Translations under genes and position numbers: made by a program
In this document: positions 19,430-28,032 of the stretch, one piece after another
Layout of the letters: each line of letters starts with the position of its first letter
How positions within the stretch are numbered: position 1 is the stretch's first letter
Source of the DNA: Algoriphagus halophilus
Lineage (GTDB): Bacteria > Bacteroidota > Bacteroidia > Cytophagales > Cyclobacteriaceae
Reading direction: 5' to 3'
Assembly (NCBI RefSeq): GCF_900129785.1
Contig: NZ_FSRC01000001.1
Location: 1,426,001 to 1,490,000 of the forward strand
Length of the DNA stretch: 64,000 nt
Notes under the pieces: generated by a model
What the model saw: only the letters and a program-made list of their open reading frames with translations
Told to the model about the DNA's origin: nothing
Databases searched by the model: none

Positions 19430-20299
19430 ATGCCGGAAAATTCTTCTGAAAATAGACAATGGACTGACCCAAAAGATTTTGGACTTCCTTACGTGGAAGT
19501 GACTCCTATCACTCCTTTGGGCGAGGAAATAAAACTTCCTGAAAAGGAGGAAGAACAAGTGGTGACGCTTGCTACCGACAACCAGTCCCAAGAAAAGTCT
19601 ATTCAGGAAACTGAACCTGCAAAAGAAGCAGTAGTACCTACTCCAGCAGAGGAAGTTAAAACCGACTATCCAAAAGAGGAACATGTAACGCAGCAATCAG
19701 AGGAGCTTGCTCCAGAAAAGCGGGTCATTGCAGAACCTGAAAAGAAGAAAAATTCTTGGGTAGTAGCAGTTGTAATTCTTGCCCTTTTGGTAGTTTCGGT
19801 AATCGTATGGCAGTTAATGAGTCAAGGAAACGGTCCAAATACCTCAGGAAATCAAGTAGCCCAGCAACAATCCCCACCTGAAGTACCTGTGGAATCTCAG
19901 GTGGTTCCAGAAAATACACCAACTGAAGAAATTCAAACCCCTGAAAATCAAGATTCTATTCCAAAATCCAATTCTTCTTTAGAAGAACCTGTGGAAACTC
20001 CGCAAACTGGTACAACTATTGATCGTACTGTTGCAGAGAGTTTGATCAGAGTAGAGAGTAGAGGGGAAAGGCCCCAATATTTTATTGTGGTAGGAAGTTT
20101 GCCAAATGAAAGAATGGCACTTTCTGAATCTACTCAATACCTAGATCGTGCGAGTTCAGTTTATCTGATCTTGCCATACGAAGATGTGAAAAACTATCGT
20201 TTGGCAATAGGGTCCTTTACTAGCTTTAGGAAAGCCAGTGAGGAACTCAACGCGATCAAAGATCAATACACAGAAGCTTTATGGATTTTGAAATATTAA
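19430..20299 (+). CDS. Single-pass membrane protein with SPOR-like C-terminal domain
   Basis: I choose ATG 19430 (MPENSSENRQWTDPKDFGLP) over the longer frame from 19373, because a promoter lies within the extension. From there the protein has 289 residues. The N-terminal 105 residues are acidic, Pro/Glu-rich and cytoplasmic. One transmembrane helix follows (WVVAVVILALLVVSVIVW, about residues 107-126), then a Pro/Gln/Glu-rich linker, then about 75 residues with the SPOR look (YFIVVGSLPNERMALSES and YRLAIGSFTSFRKASEEL). SPOR domains bind denuded glycan strands at division sites. Its stop is one base before the ExbB gene, so the two are cotranscribed. The SPOR call rests on pattern, not on a profile search. 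Confidence 0.75.
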   Translation: MPENSSENRQWTDPKDFGLPYVEVTPITPLGEEIKLPEKEEEQVVTLATDNQSQEKSIQETEPAKEAVVPTPAEEVKTDYPKEEHVTQQSEELAPEKRVIAEPEKKKNSWVVAVVILALLVVSVIVWQLMSQGNGPNTSGNQVAQQQSPPEVPVESQVVPENTPTEEIQTPENQDSIPKSNSSLEEPVETPQTGTTIDRTVAESLIRVESRGERPQYFIVVGSLPNERMALSESTQYLDRASSVYLILPYEDVKNYRLAIGSFTSFRKASEELNAIKDQYTEALWILKY

Positions 20300-20300
20300 T

Positions 20301-20993
20301 ATGATTCTACTTCAAACCCTTTCTGTTGCCGATTCACTGGCAGCAGCGGACAGCCTTGCGGAAGGTGCTACAAAAGAAAGTATCGGTTTATTAGATCTTT
20401 TGATCAAAGGTGGCTACATGATGGTCCCCCTGTACCTGTTATTTATTTTGGCAATCTTCATATTCTTTGAACGATTGATTACCCTGAAAAAAGCTTCTAA
20501 AACTCCCACCTCCTTAATGGATCAGATTAGGGTGTTAGTGCAAGGAGGTAAAATAGAGAAGGCAAAAATGCTTTGTGCCAGTGAACATACACCGGTAGCA
20601 AACATGATAGCCAAAGGGATAGAGCGCATTGGAAGCCCTTTGAAAAACATTGAGGTTTCTATTGAGAATGTGGGAAAAATTGAGATTTATAAATTAGAGA
20701 AGAACCTCAATCTTTTAGCAACCGTTTCTGGTGCTGCCCCTATGATTGGTTTCTTAGGTACGGTAGCTGGGATGATCCAGGCTTTTATAGCAATCGCTCA
20801 AGAAGAAGGCATGGTTTCCCCTAAATTGTTGTCAGAGGGGATTTATGAGGCCATGATTACTACCGCAGCTGGATTGGTGGTAGGTATTATCGCTTATTTA
20901 GGGTACAACTACCTGGTTTCCCAGGTGTCCAAGTTGGTTCATAGTATGGAATATACTACCGTGGAGTTCATCGATTTACTACAAGATAAGTAA
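20301..20993 (+). CDS. exbB: MotA/TolQ/ExbB proton-channel protein
   Basis: This 230-residue inner-membrane protein forms the pentameric proton-driven stator with the ExbD-type subunit. Three helices are visible: residues about 37-57 (MVPLYLLFILAIFIFFERL), about 140-165 (including PMIGFLGTVAGMIQAF, the family signature) and about 185-208 (TTAAGLVVGIIAYLGY). The N-terminal segment is unusually rich in Ala, Asp and Ser. It is one base from the SPOR gene and one base from the ExbD gene. Whether it serves TonB-dependent transport or a Tol-like function cannot be told from this subunit alone. Confidence 0.9.
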   Translation: MILLQTLSVADSLAAADSLAEGATKESIGLLDLLIKGGYMMVPLYLLFILAIFIFFERLITLKKASKTPTSLMDQIRVLVQGGKIEKAKMLCASEHTPVANMIAKGIERIGSPLKNIEVSIENVGKIEIYKLEKNLNLLATVSGAAPMIGFLGTVAGMIQAFIAIAQEEGMVSPKLLSEGIYEAMITTAAGLVVGIIAYLGYNYLVSQVSKLVHSMEYTTVEFIDLLQDK

Positions 20994-20994
20994 G

Positions 20995-21384
20995 ATGGGA
21001 TTACAGTCTAAAAATAAAGTTGATCCGGCATTCAGCATGTCTTCTATGACAGATATTATATTTCTGTTATTGATCTTCTTTATGCTTACATCCTCTTTTA
21101 TTACTCCTTCTGGTTTACCGGTTAATTTGCCTTCTAGCGAAACTTCAGACATCGTGATGCAGGAAGTTTCCGTTACTATAACCAAGGATTTCAAATACTC
21201 GGTTAATGATAAAATCGTTCCGAGAGAAAATATAAAAGCAGAATTAACGACCTTACTGAAGGATAAAAAAGGACAGGTTGTGTTGCATATAGATAAAGAA
21301 GTACCTGTTGAATATTTAGTTGAAATTGGAGGCATTGCAGCCGGACTGGAAGCGAATGTCTCTATCGCTACTAAACCCTATTAA
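20995..21384 (+). CDS. exbD: ExbD/TolR-type biopolymer transport protein
   Basis: The 129-residue inner-membrane protein has one N-terminal helix (residues about 18-37) containing the essential protonatable aspartate in SSMTDIIFLLLIFFML, followed by a small periplasmic domain (residues about 45-129). It is the usual size of the family. It lies one base after exbB and three bases before the TonB-like gene. Together with exbB it forms a proton-motive-force motor. Confidence 0.9.
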   Translation: MGLQSKNKVDPAFSMSSMTDIIFLLLIFFMLTSSFITPSGLPVNLPSSETSDIVMQEVSVTITKDFKYSVNDKIVPRENIKAELTTLLKDKKGQVVLHIDKEVPVEYLVEIGGIAAGLEANVSIATKPY

Positions 21385-21387
21385 ATA

Positions 21388-22347
21388 ATGGAATACTGGG
21401 ACGCAGATAAAGAAGAATCTCAAAGCAAGAAAAGGGCATGGATTATAACCATTGTCTTTAATGCCTTGCTGTTGGTTGCATTCTACTTTATTGTGGTCTG
21501 GAAACAACCGGTTCCACCACTTCCTAGTTTTGGTTTGGAATTGAATTTAGGATTTACCCCAACGGGATCCGGGGAACGTGACAGTCCAAATGCACCTTCC
21601 GAAATACCTACTCCTGTCAAAGAAGCTGCTGCTCCGGGAGAAATTGCCGAGAAGGCAGTTACCAAACCTGCTACACCCACCCCAAGCCCTAAAACAGAGG
21701 TTGCTAAACCAAAAGCACAAACTCAACCAGCGGTTAATAAAGCGGTGACCACTAAACCTTCACCTATTAAAGGGGAAGAGAAAGCAACAGAACCTTCGAA
21801 GAAACCAGAACCCGCTAAAACGGAACCTGCAAAAACAGTGACTACACCGGCTAAGGCTGAAGCAGAGGAAACCACTCAGAAGGCTCCTGAAAAACCAAAA
21901 GTAGATCAACGAGCTATTTTTGGAGCTGGAGGAACTTCAGGAAAGGGCACCACGCCTGCATCTGGGGGAGCGCAAGGTTCCTCCAATGAAAAAGGTGATG
22001 AAGGGGACCCCAAAGGGACTGTGGATGGTAGAGCCATCATGGGAACCGGTAGTGGGAAAGGGACCAATCCAGGAAATGGAGTAAGCTTAGACCTTGCAGG
22101 ATGGGAGTTTGGAAATAGACCGAATATCAATGACCGTGTTTCCACTAGAAACGGTCGAATTGTATTTAAAATTACTGTGGATGATGCAGGACGTGTAGTC
22201 CAGGCAGTTCCATTGGAATACAATGTGTCTAATGAAGTGCTTGCTTATTACAGACAAGTTGTAAACCAGATTTCATTTAAAAAACAAGGTGGAGCAGCAG
22301 CTGACTTCTCCACAGGAAAAATCACCTTCATTATCAAAGTGGACTGA
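21388..22347 (+). CDS. TonB/TolA-like energy transducer
   Basis: The 319 residues have one N-terminal membrane helix (about residues 13-34, AWIITIVFNALLLVAFYFIV). A long Pro/Lys/Ala/Thr-rich, probably extended periplasmic linker follows (residues about 65-180), then a Gly/Ser-rich stretch, then a compact C-terminal domain (about 235-319, beginning NGRIVFKITVDDAGRV) that resembles a TonB/TolA C-terminal domain. Such proteins span the periplasm and pass energy from the ExbBD motor to an outer-membrane partner. The linker composition, long and alanine/lysine rich, is more TolA-like than the short Pro-Lys linker of classical TonB. It ends three bases before folC. Confidence 0.82.
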   Translation: MEYWDADKEESQSKKRAWIITIVFNALLLVAFYFIVVWKQPVPPLPSFGLELNLGFTPTGSGERDSPNAPSEIPTPVKEAAAPGEIAEKAVTKPATPTPSPKTEVAKPKAQTQPAVNKAVTTKPSPIKGEEKATEPSKKPEPAKTEPAKTVTTPAKAEAEETTQKAPEKPKVDQRAIFGAGGTSGKGTTPASGGAQGSSNEKGDEGDPKGTVDGRAIMGTGSGKGTNPGNGVSLDLAGWEFGNRPNINDRVSTRNGRIVFKITVDDAGRVVQAVPLEYNVSNEVLAYYRQVVNQISFKKQGGAAADFSTGKITFIIKVD

Positions 22348-22350
22348 TCC

Positions 22351-23637
22351 ATGAATTATCAGGAGACTCTGGACTACCTGTTCAATGCTTTACCCATGTT
22401 CCAAAGGGTAGGAGCTACAGCTTTCAAAAAAGACTTAAGTAATACCATCGCATTATGTGCCCACCTTGGGCATCCTGAAAAGAAATTTAAATCCATCCAT
22501 GTGGCAGGAACCAATGGAAAGGGAAGCACTTCCCATTCTTTAGCTTCCATTTTTCAAGCAGCAGGATATAAAACAGGGCTTTATACTTCCCCACACCTAA
22601 AATCCTTTACAGAACGGATTCGGATAGATGGAATGGAAATTCCAGAAGACAAGGTTGTTCAATTTGTAGCAGAGAATCAGGACTTTTTAGAAGAGTTAAA
22701 ACCTAGTTTCTTTGAAATGACCGTTGGTATGGCCTTTTGGTATTTTGCATTGCAACAGGTAGATATAGCCATCATTGAGGTAGGTATGGGCGGGAGGTTT
22801 GATAGTACCAATGTCATCAGGCCTGAAGTTTCCGTTATTACCAATATTGGTTTTGACCATATGCAGTTCTTGGGAACTACCTTGCCTCAGATAGCGGGAG
22901 AAAAAGCCGGCATCATAAAAAATGAGATTCCGGTAGTGATTTCTCAGACTCAACCTGAAACACAGCCAGTATTTATTGAAAAAGCAAAGAGTACGTCTTC
23001 CCCCATCTTTTTTGCAGATGATTTGTGGAAGGTTTGCAAGGAAGAGACTTCCTTAGGCTTGGCAACTTATCAAGTAACTACAAAAGATGATTCATTTGAG
23101 GTTCAACTTGACCTTCTAGGGAATTATCAGCGTTTTAATCTACCCGGTATTCTTGAGACAGTTTCCCAAATGAAAGATCAGGGCTGGAAACTTAGTCAAT
23201 CGGCTATTTTAGAAGGATTAAAGACAGTAACTACCCGGACAGGCTTAAAAGGGAGATGGCAAATACTGGGAGAGAACCCATTGACCATTTGCGATACAGG
23301 CCATAATGAATCAGGGATCCAAGAAATTTTGGAGCAGCTGAAAAGTTATGAGTTTTCCCAACTTTGGATGGTGCTCGGAATGGTCCAAGATAAAGATATT
23401 TCTAAAGTCCTAGCCTTGTTGCCTAAAGAAGCAAATTATGTTTTTTGTGAAGCAATTATTCCAAGGGCCTTGAAAGCAAATTTACTTGCTGAGAAAGCCA
23501 TGGAACTTGGCTTGAAAGGAGAGATAATCCCAGATATCAACGAAGCCTTAGGATTTGCCAGAAAAAATGCTGCAAAAAATGACTTGATTTTTATCGGAGG
23601 GAGTACTTTTGTGGTCGCGGAAATCGAAGACCTATAA
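22351..23637 (+). CDS. folC: Bifunctional folylpolyglutamate synthase/dihydrofolate synthase
   Basis: This cytoplasmic ATP-dependent ligase adds glutamate to dihydropteroate and to folates. The 428 residues contain the P-loop VAGTNGKGSTSH (residues about 51-62), the TSPHL motif, IEVGMGGRFDSTN and the Mur-ligase-like C-terminal DTGHNESG. The length is normal. It starts three bases after the TonB-like gene and its stop directly abuts the trmB start, so it is in the same transcript. The linkage is probably conserved order rather than shared function. Confidence 0.95.
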   Translation: MNYQETLDYLFNALPMFQRVGATAFKKDLSNTIALCAHLGHPEKKFKSIHVAGTNGKGSTSHSLASIFQAAGYKTGLYTSPHLKSFTERIRIDGMEIPEDKVVQFVAENQDFLEELKPSFFEMTVGMAFWYFALQQVDIAIIEVGMGGRFDSTNVIRPEVSVITNIGFDHMQFLGTTLPQIAGEKAGIIKNEIPVVISQTQPETQPVFIEKAKSTSSPIFFADDLWKVCKEETSLGLATYQVTTKDDSFEVQLDLLGNYQRFNLPGILETVSQMKDQGWKLSQSAILEGLKTVTTRTGLKGRWQILGENPLTICDTGHNESGIQEILEQLKSYEFSQLWMVLGMVQDKDISKVLALLPKEANYVFCEAIIPRALKANLLAEKAMELGLKGEIIPDINEALGFARKNAAKNDLIFIGGSTFVVAEIEDL

Positions 23638-24300
23638 ATGAGCAGAAAAAAACTTGTTCGCTTCAAAGAAAATGAAGAGAACCCAAACGTAATCCAAGAT
23701 GGAAAAGCAATTTTTGAATCCATCAAAGGAAATTGGAACGAGGTTCAGTTTAAAAATACAAATCCTATTGTGGTAGAATTAGCCTGTGGAAGAGGTGAAT
23801 TTACTGTGGGCCTGGGAAGAGTATTTAGAGATCAAAACTTTATAGGGGTAGATATCAAAGGAAGCAGAATCTGGAAAGGAAGTTCTACCGCTACAGCAGA
23901 AGGAATTCATAATGTGGCATTTCTGCGAACTCAAATTGAGCTGTTGGATAGATTTTTTGCAGAAGGTGAGATTTCTGAACTTTGGATCACATTTCCTGAT
24001 CCCTTTCCCAGAGATGGGGATGAAAAAAGAAGATTAACCTCCCCTAGATTTCTGGATATGTACAAACCCCTATTGAAAAAAGGAGGGACTGTTCATTTTA
24101 AAACCGATAACACAGGCTTGTTTGATTACTCTTTAGCCCTTTTTCAAGAAAGGGAAGACATCAACCTCTTAGGTTTTACCCACGATTTCTATGAATCCGA
24201 ATGGAAAGATGATCATTTGGGGATACAAACCCGCTATGAGAAGATGTTTTCAGAAAAAGGAGAAAAGATCAAATACTTAAAATTCCAATTTAAGGATTAG
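23638..24300 (+). CDS. trmB: tRNA (guanine-N7-)-methyltransferase
   Basis: This SAM-dependent enzyme methylates G46 in the variable loop of tRNA. The 220 residues have the SAM-binding motif ELACGRGEFTVGLGR (about residues 45-59), VDIKGSRIWKG and the family signature FPDPFPRDGDEKRRLTSPRFL. The length and motif order are typical of TrmB. Its ATG follows the folC stop codon without any gap. The stop is only one base from the stop of the convergent dehydrogenase gene, so no separate terminator fits between them. Confidence 0.95.
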   Translation: MSRKKLVRFKENEENPNVIQDGKAIFESIKGNWNEVQFKNTNPIVVELACGRGEFTVGLGRVFRDQNFIGVDIKGSRIWKGSSTATAEGIHNVAFLRTQIELLDRFFAEGEISELWITFPDPFPRDGDEKRRLTSPRFLDMYKPLLKKGGTVHFKTDNTGLFDYSLALFQEREDINLLGFTHDFYESEWKDDHLGIQTRYEKMFSEKGEKIKYLKFQFKD

Positions 24301-24301
24301 G

Positions 24302-25069
24302 TTAAATGGTAAAGCCTCCATCGGCAGTAATGATGGAACCTGTGGTATAAGAAGAGCCTGGAGCGGCGAGGAATAAGGCTAAAGCTGCAATCTCATCTGT
24401 TGTCCCCAGTCTTTTGATAGCCAATTGTTTCAGCATATATGCCATTATTTTTTCATTGCTCCAAAGTGCTTCAGAAAACTTCGTCTGTATGATGCCTGGA
24501 CAGATGGCATTCACCCGAATCTTGGAATCTCCCCATTCCCTGGCAAATACCTTGGTCAAGGATACCAATGCGGCTTTACTGATGCTATATACTCCCAAGC
24601 CCGGTTCTGGTGAAATAGCTCCAATGGAACTAATATTGATTACTGATCCGGATGAGGATTTTCTAAGATGGGGGAAGCAAAGGTTACAAAGTGCAAAAGC
24701 TGCTTTGACATTCACATCCATGATTTTGTCAAAAGCTTCTAAACTCGTTTCATGGATGGGACCAAAAACCGGGTTGGTTCCAGCATTGTTTACCAAAATA
24801 TCCAATTGACCATAAATGGCTACGGTTTTATCTACCAGTAATGGAAGCTCTTCCATATTTCCCACATTACAAGCAATGCCTGTTGCTTCGTATCCTTTCC
24901 CTTTCAATCGCGCAGCCTCTTCATCTAATTTATCCTGCTTCCTGCTACTCAACACCACTTTTGCACCCGCAGCAGCAAAAAATTCGGCAATAGTCAGGCC
25001 TATTCCTTTACTAGCCCCGGTAATTAAAGCGACTTTTCCATCCAGAGAAAAAACCTTAGATAAATCCAT
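24302..25069 (-). CDS. Short-chain dehydrogenase/reductase (SDR family)
   Basis: This 255-residue cytoplasmic NAD(P)(H)-dependent oxidoreductase of classical SDR type shows TGASKGIG at residues about 18-25 (cofactor loop), NNAGTN, the catalytic Ser in INISSIGA and YSISK (catalytic Tyr and Lys). The end, GSIITADGGFTI, is typical of glucose-dehydrogenase-like SDRs. The substrate cannot be inferred. It is transcribed leftward, divergent from the quinone-oxidoreductase-like gene across 116 bases. Confidence 0.9.
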   Translation of the reverse strand: MDLSKVFSLDGKVALITGASKGIGLTIAEFFAAAGAKVVLSSRKQDKLDEEAARLKGKGYEATGIACNVGNMEELPLLVDKTVAIYGQLDILVNNAGTNPVFGPIHETSLEAFDKIMDVNVKAAFALCNLCFPHLRKSSSGSVINISSIGAISPEPGLGVYSISKAALVSLTKVFAREWGDSKIRVNAICPGIIQTKFSEALWSNEKIMAYMLKQLAIKRLGTTDEIAALALFLAAPGSSYTTGSIITADGGFTI

Positions 25070-25185
25070 AGTTTAAGAGGTTTTAGAGTAAACCTTAAGT
25101 TATAAAAAAATGAGATTTGAGAGCCATAGGACGGGAATATATCGGTAGTTTTAGTAAAAAATAATTGAATTAAACCCAAATCCTT

Positions 25186-26148
25186 ATGAAAGAAGTCCTA
25201 TTCGAACAAACAGGTAAGCCCTTAGAGGTATTGAAGTTGCAGGATGCTCCCGTTCCAAATCCAGGGGAAGGAGAAGTGTTGATAAGAGTAACCGCAAGGA
25301 ACATCAACCCTGCAGACATGATGTTCATTCAAGGGTTATATGGTATTCAACCACAATTTCCAAGTAGTGCAGGGTTTGAAGCCTGTGGAGTGTTGGAATC
25401 CTCTGGATCGAAGTTGTCCAAAGGAACACGAGTTCTATTTTCAACGACCGGTACTTGGAGAGAATATTTGGCACTTCCGGAAGCCTCCTTGATACCTATT
25501 CCTGATGGAATGCCGGATGAGGTGGCAACTCAAGCTATTGTGAATCCAATGACGGCTTATTTGATGATCGAAAAGTCTGGCTTGAAAGCGGATGAATGGT
25601 TGTTAATTACTGCAGGTGCTTCGGCATTTGGTAAGTTTGCCATTCAACTCGCCAAGAAAAAAGGGATCAAAGTAGCTTGTACGGTAAGGCATGACGAGCA
25701 GAAGGAGATATTGAAGAAATTAGGAGCAGATCTGGTAGTCAACACGGAAAAAGAGAAACTGCAAAAAGTGGTTCCTGAACACACGGATGGGGGAGTTCAT
25801 GTCGTGTTTGATGCAGTAGGAGGACTATTAGGAGCAAAAGCGTTAGCTTCTTTGAGAAAAAATGGTTTAATGATGGTTTTTGGGAGTCTAAGCCTGGAAA
25901 ATATCCCACTAAATAGTGGACTCATGATTTTTAAAACTCTTCGAATTGAAGGGTTTTGGTTAACAAGTTTAATGTCAGAAATTAAATCAGAGGCAAGAAA
26001 TAAAGCATTCCAAGAAGTGTTTGAGTTTTTGATGAACCACAGTTCTCAAGTTGATGTTGCAGAAAAATATCCTTTAGAAGAGTTTGAAGAGGCAATCAAA
26101 GCTTATGAAAAAGCGGGAAGAAATGGAAAAATTCTACTGATAAGTTAA
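25186..26148 (+). CDS. Zinc-free alcohol dehydrogenase/quinone oxidoreductase-like protein (MDR)
   Basis: The 320-residue cytoplasmic medium-chain dehydrogenase/reductase is probably NADPH dependent. The GroES-like N-terminal half contains ARNINPADMMFIQG, and the nucleotide-binding half contains ITAGASAFGKFAIQLAKKKG. The catalytic-zinc cysteine/histidine pattern of true alcohol dehydrogenases is absent, which suits the quinone oxidoreductase or enoyl reductase group (MECR-like). It stands alone between a divergent SDR gene and a small acidic protein gene. The true substrate is unknown. Confidence 0.85.
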   Translation: MKEVLFEQTGKPLEVLKLQDAPVPNPGEGEVLIRVTARNINPADMMFIQGLYGIQPQFPSSAGFEACGVLESSGSKLSKGTRVLFSTTGTWREYLALPEASLIPIPDGMPDEVATQAIVNPMTAYLMIEKSGLKADEWLLITAGASAFGKFAIQLAKKKGIKVACTVRHDEQKEILKKLGADLVVNTEKEKLQKVVPEHTDGGVHVVFDAVGGLLGAKALASLRKNGLMMVFGSLSLENIPLNSGLMIFKTLRIEGFWLTSLMSEIKSEARNKAFQEVFEFLMNHSSQVDVAEKYPLEEFEEAIKAYEKAGRNGKILLIS

Positions 26149-26225
26149 ATTCTTTCCAATAAGTTCTGCTTAAAAAAAAGGGATTGCCCATCTTTGTGTT
26201 TTCATAAACCAAAAATCAAGAAGGA

Positions 26226-26648
26226 ATGAATTGGGATAAGCTGGATTTAGAGCTCACCGAAATTGTAGAAAAAAGAAATCAACTGGCAGAAATGGATTAT
26301 AGTGATTCCAATTATGATGATTTGGAAGAAGAACTTCATGATTTGGAGGATGATTTCAATGCTGATTATGAAGAACTCTTAGAAAAAGAATTGGAAAAAA
26401 TTTATGCTGTGTTGAAGTCTGATACTGATATCTTACTTCCTACAGCATACTTAGCTAACAAATACAAGCCATTGCTTCCGGATGCCAGAGGAATTGTGAG
26501 TTATGAGGTGGTAGGGAGAGAGGGGGTTCCTATCGAATCCGATCAATTTGATAGACAGGATGTAAGATTGGTTTTAGTGCCTAATCCTGCAAGGTTCTTG
26601 ATGATCATCAACGGAAACCCTTTGAAAGTACTTTGGAGGAGTAGATAA
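26226..26648 (+). CDS. Conserved small acidic protein of unknown function
   Basis: I do not recognise this 140-residue protein as a named family. The first 60 residues are very acidic and predicted helical (EEELHDLEDDFNADYEELLE), and the second half is mixed alpha/beta with a basic end (KVLWRSR). There is no signal peptide or membrane segment. A CATCTTTG sequence about 30 bases upstream resembles a -7 box, and a strong terminator follows, so it is probably a single-gene transcript. Confidence 0.75.
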   Translation: MNWDKLDLELTEIVEKRNQLAEMDYSDSNYDDLEEELHDLEDDFNADYEELLEKELEKIYAVLKSDTDILLPTAYLANKYKPLLPDARGIVSYEVVGREGVPIESDQFDRQDVRLVLVPNPARFLMIINGNPLKVLWRSR

Positions 26649-26674
26649 TCAAATCATTGATAGTTAAAGCTTTG

Positions 26675-26699
26675 AAGCCCGGTTTAGTCCGGGCTTTTT
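26675..26699 (+). terminator. Rho-independent terminator
   Basis: An 8-bp GC-rich stem (AAGCCCGG with CCGGGCTT), a six-base loop and a run of T follow the small acidic protein gene by 26 bases. Confidence 0.9.
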
Positions 26700-26740
26700 A
26701 TTTGATATAGCTTAAATACAAAAAAAGTTAAATTTGAACT

Positions 26741-27994
26741 ATGAATTCAAGAAGAGTAGTCATCACAGGTATGGGAGCATTATCTTCCTTGGGAAATGAT
26801 GTTGCCAGCAATTGGGAAAGCGCCAAAAATGGAAAAAGTGGAGCTTCGACCATTTCTTATTTTAATGCTGAAAAATTCAAAACTCAATTTGCAGCTGAAA
26901 TAAAGAGTTTTGACCCAAGTTCAAGATTGGATCGAAACGAAATCAAACGATCAGATTTATATACCCAATATGGTCTTTTTACCGCGGTAGAAGCCATGGA
27001 AGACGCTGGATTAGATATTTCAACGCTTGATTCACCCTTTGATGCAGGAGTGATTTGGGCAACCAGCCAAGGTGGGTTGAACACCTTCGAAAAAGAAATG
27101 CGGGAATTTGTAGAAAATGATTCTAATCCCCGGTTTAATCCATTTTTCATTCCCAAGTTTTTGGGGAACATGGCTTCGGGATTGATTTCTATGAAGTATG
27201 GGATGATGGGTATTAATTATGCCCCAGTATCCGCTTGTGCCTCCTCAAATAGTGCCCTCATGGATGCTTACAATTATATCAAATGGGGAAAAGCCAAAGT
27301 CATTTTAACTGGTGGGTCTGAAGCTCCGATTAGTGAAGCTTCAATCGGCGGTTTTTCTGCTTTAAAGGCACTTTCTACCCGAAACGATAACCCTTCAGCA
27401 GCTTCCAGGCCCTTTGATATGGAAAGGGATGGTTTTGTCATGGGAGAAGGTGCGGCTGCATTAATCCTGGAAGATTATGAACATGCCAAAAAAAGAGGAG
27501 CAAAAATCTATGCTGAGGTCGCAGGAGCTGCCATGACTGCAGATGCCTATCATATGACCGCAACACACCCGGAAGGTTTGGGTGCCTATCATTGTATGAA
27601 GTTTGCGATTGAAGAAGCTGGTTTAAATATTCAGGAGGTAGATTATATCAATGCACATGCTACTTCCACCCCCCTGGGAGATGTAAGTGAAACCAAGGCG
27701 ATTTCTAAGCTTTGTCAAGGAGAAAAAAATAACATGCATCTATCCGCTACAAAATCCATGACAGGGCATTTATTGGGTGCGGCAGGAGCAATTGAAGCCG
27801 TATTTAGTGTGAAGGCAATCAATGAAGGTGTGATACCACCTACTATCAATACAGAACAATTGGATCCAGCTATTCCAGCAGATATACAAATCGTTTGTCA
27901 GCAGGCTTTGGAGAAAAAAGTAAAAGTGGCCTTAAGCAATACCTTTGGTTTTGGAGGGCATAACGCCTCTGTGGTTTTTAAAGAATTCAATTAA
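26741..27994 (+). CDS. Beta-ketoacyl-[acyl-carrier-protein] synthase II (FabF-like)
   Basis: This condensing enzyme elongates acyl-ACP with malonyl-ACP. The 417 residues carry the Cys-His-His triad: C166 in SACASSNSA, His in NAHATSTPLGD and His in SMTGHLLGAAG. NTFGFGGHNAS closes the fold as in FabF/FabB. No acpP, fabG or fabD lies nearby, so this is probably an additional KAS paralogue for special fatty acids or a secondary lipid rather than the copy in the main fab operon. It is flanked by terminators on both sides and is thus transcribed alone. Confidence 0.88.
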   Translation: MNSRRVVITGMGALSSLGNDVASNWESAKNGKSGASTISYFNAEKFKTQFAAEIKSFDPSSRLDRNEIKRSDLYTQYGLFTAVEAMEDAGLDISTLDSPFDAGVIWATSQGGLNTFEKEMREFVENDSNPRFNPFFIPKFLGNMASGLISMKYGMMGINYAPVSACASSNSALMDAYNYIKWGKAKVILTGGSEAPISEASIGGFSALKALSTRNDNPSAASRPFDMERDGFVMGEGAAALILEDYEHAKKRGAKIYAEVAGAAMTADAYHMTATHPEGLGAYHCMKFAIEEAGLNIQEVDYINAHATSTPLGDVSETKAISKLCQGEKNNMHLSATKSMTGHLLGAAGAIEAVFSVKAINEGVIPPTINTEQLDPAIPADIQIVCQQALEKKVKVALSNTFGFGGHNASVVFKEFN

Positions 27995-27995
27995 A

Positions 27996-28032
27996 AACAA
28001 AAAAGCTGCTTCTTAGAAACAGCTTTTTTGTT
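27996..28032. terminator. Bidirectional terminator between the KAS gene and trpS
   Basis: A perfect 13-bp stem (27996-28008 with 28020-28032) with an 11-base loop has A-runs and T-runs on the outside. It serves both convergent genes and overlaps the trpS stop codon. Confidence 0.88.

Noticed and set aside
20979..21335. 118-codon minus-strand frame across exbD
   Set aside because: It is a shadow of exbD, whose family signature and operon position are clear.
21650..22010. Apparent repeat in the TonB-like gene (Pro/Lys/Ala/Thr codons)
   Set aside because: It is the low-complexity linker typical of TonB/TolA proteins rather than a DNA repeat element.
24414..24809. 131-codon plus-strand frame inside the SDR gene
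   Set aside because: It is a shadow frame of the SDR gene, which has intact catalytic motifs on the minus strand.
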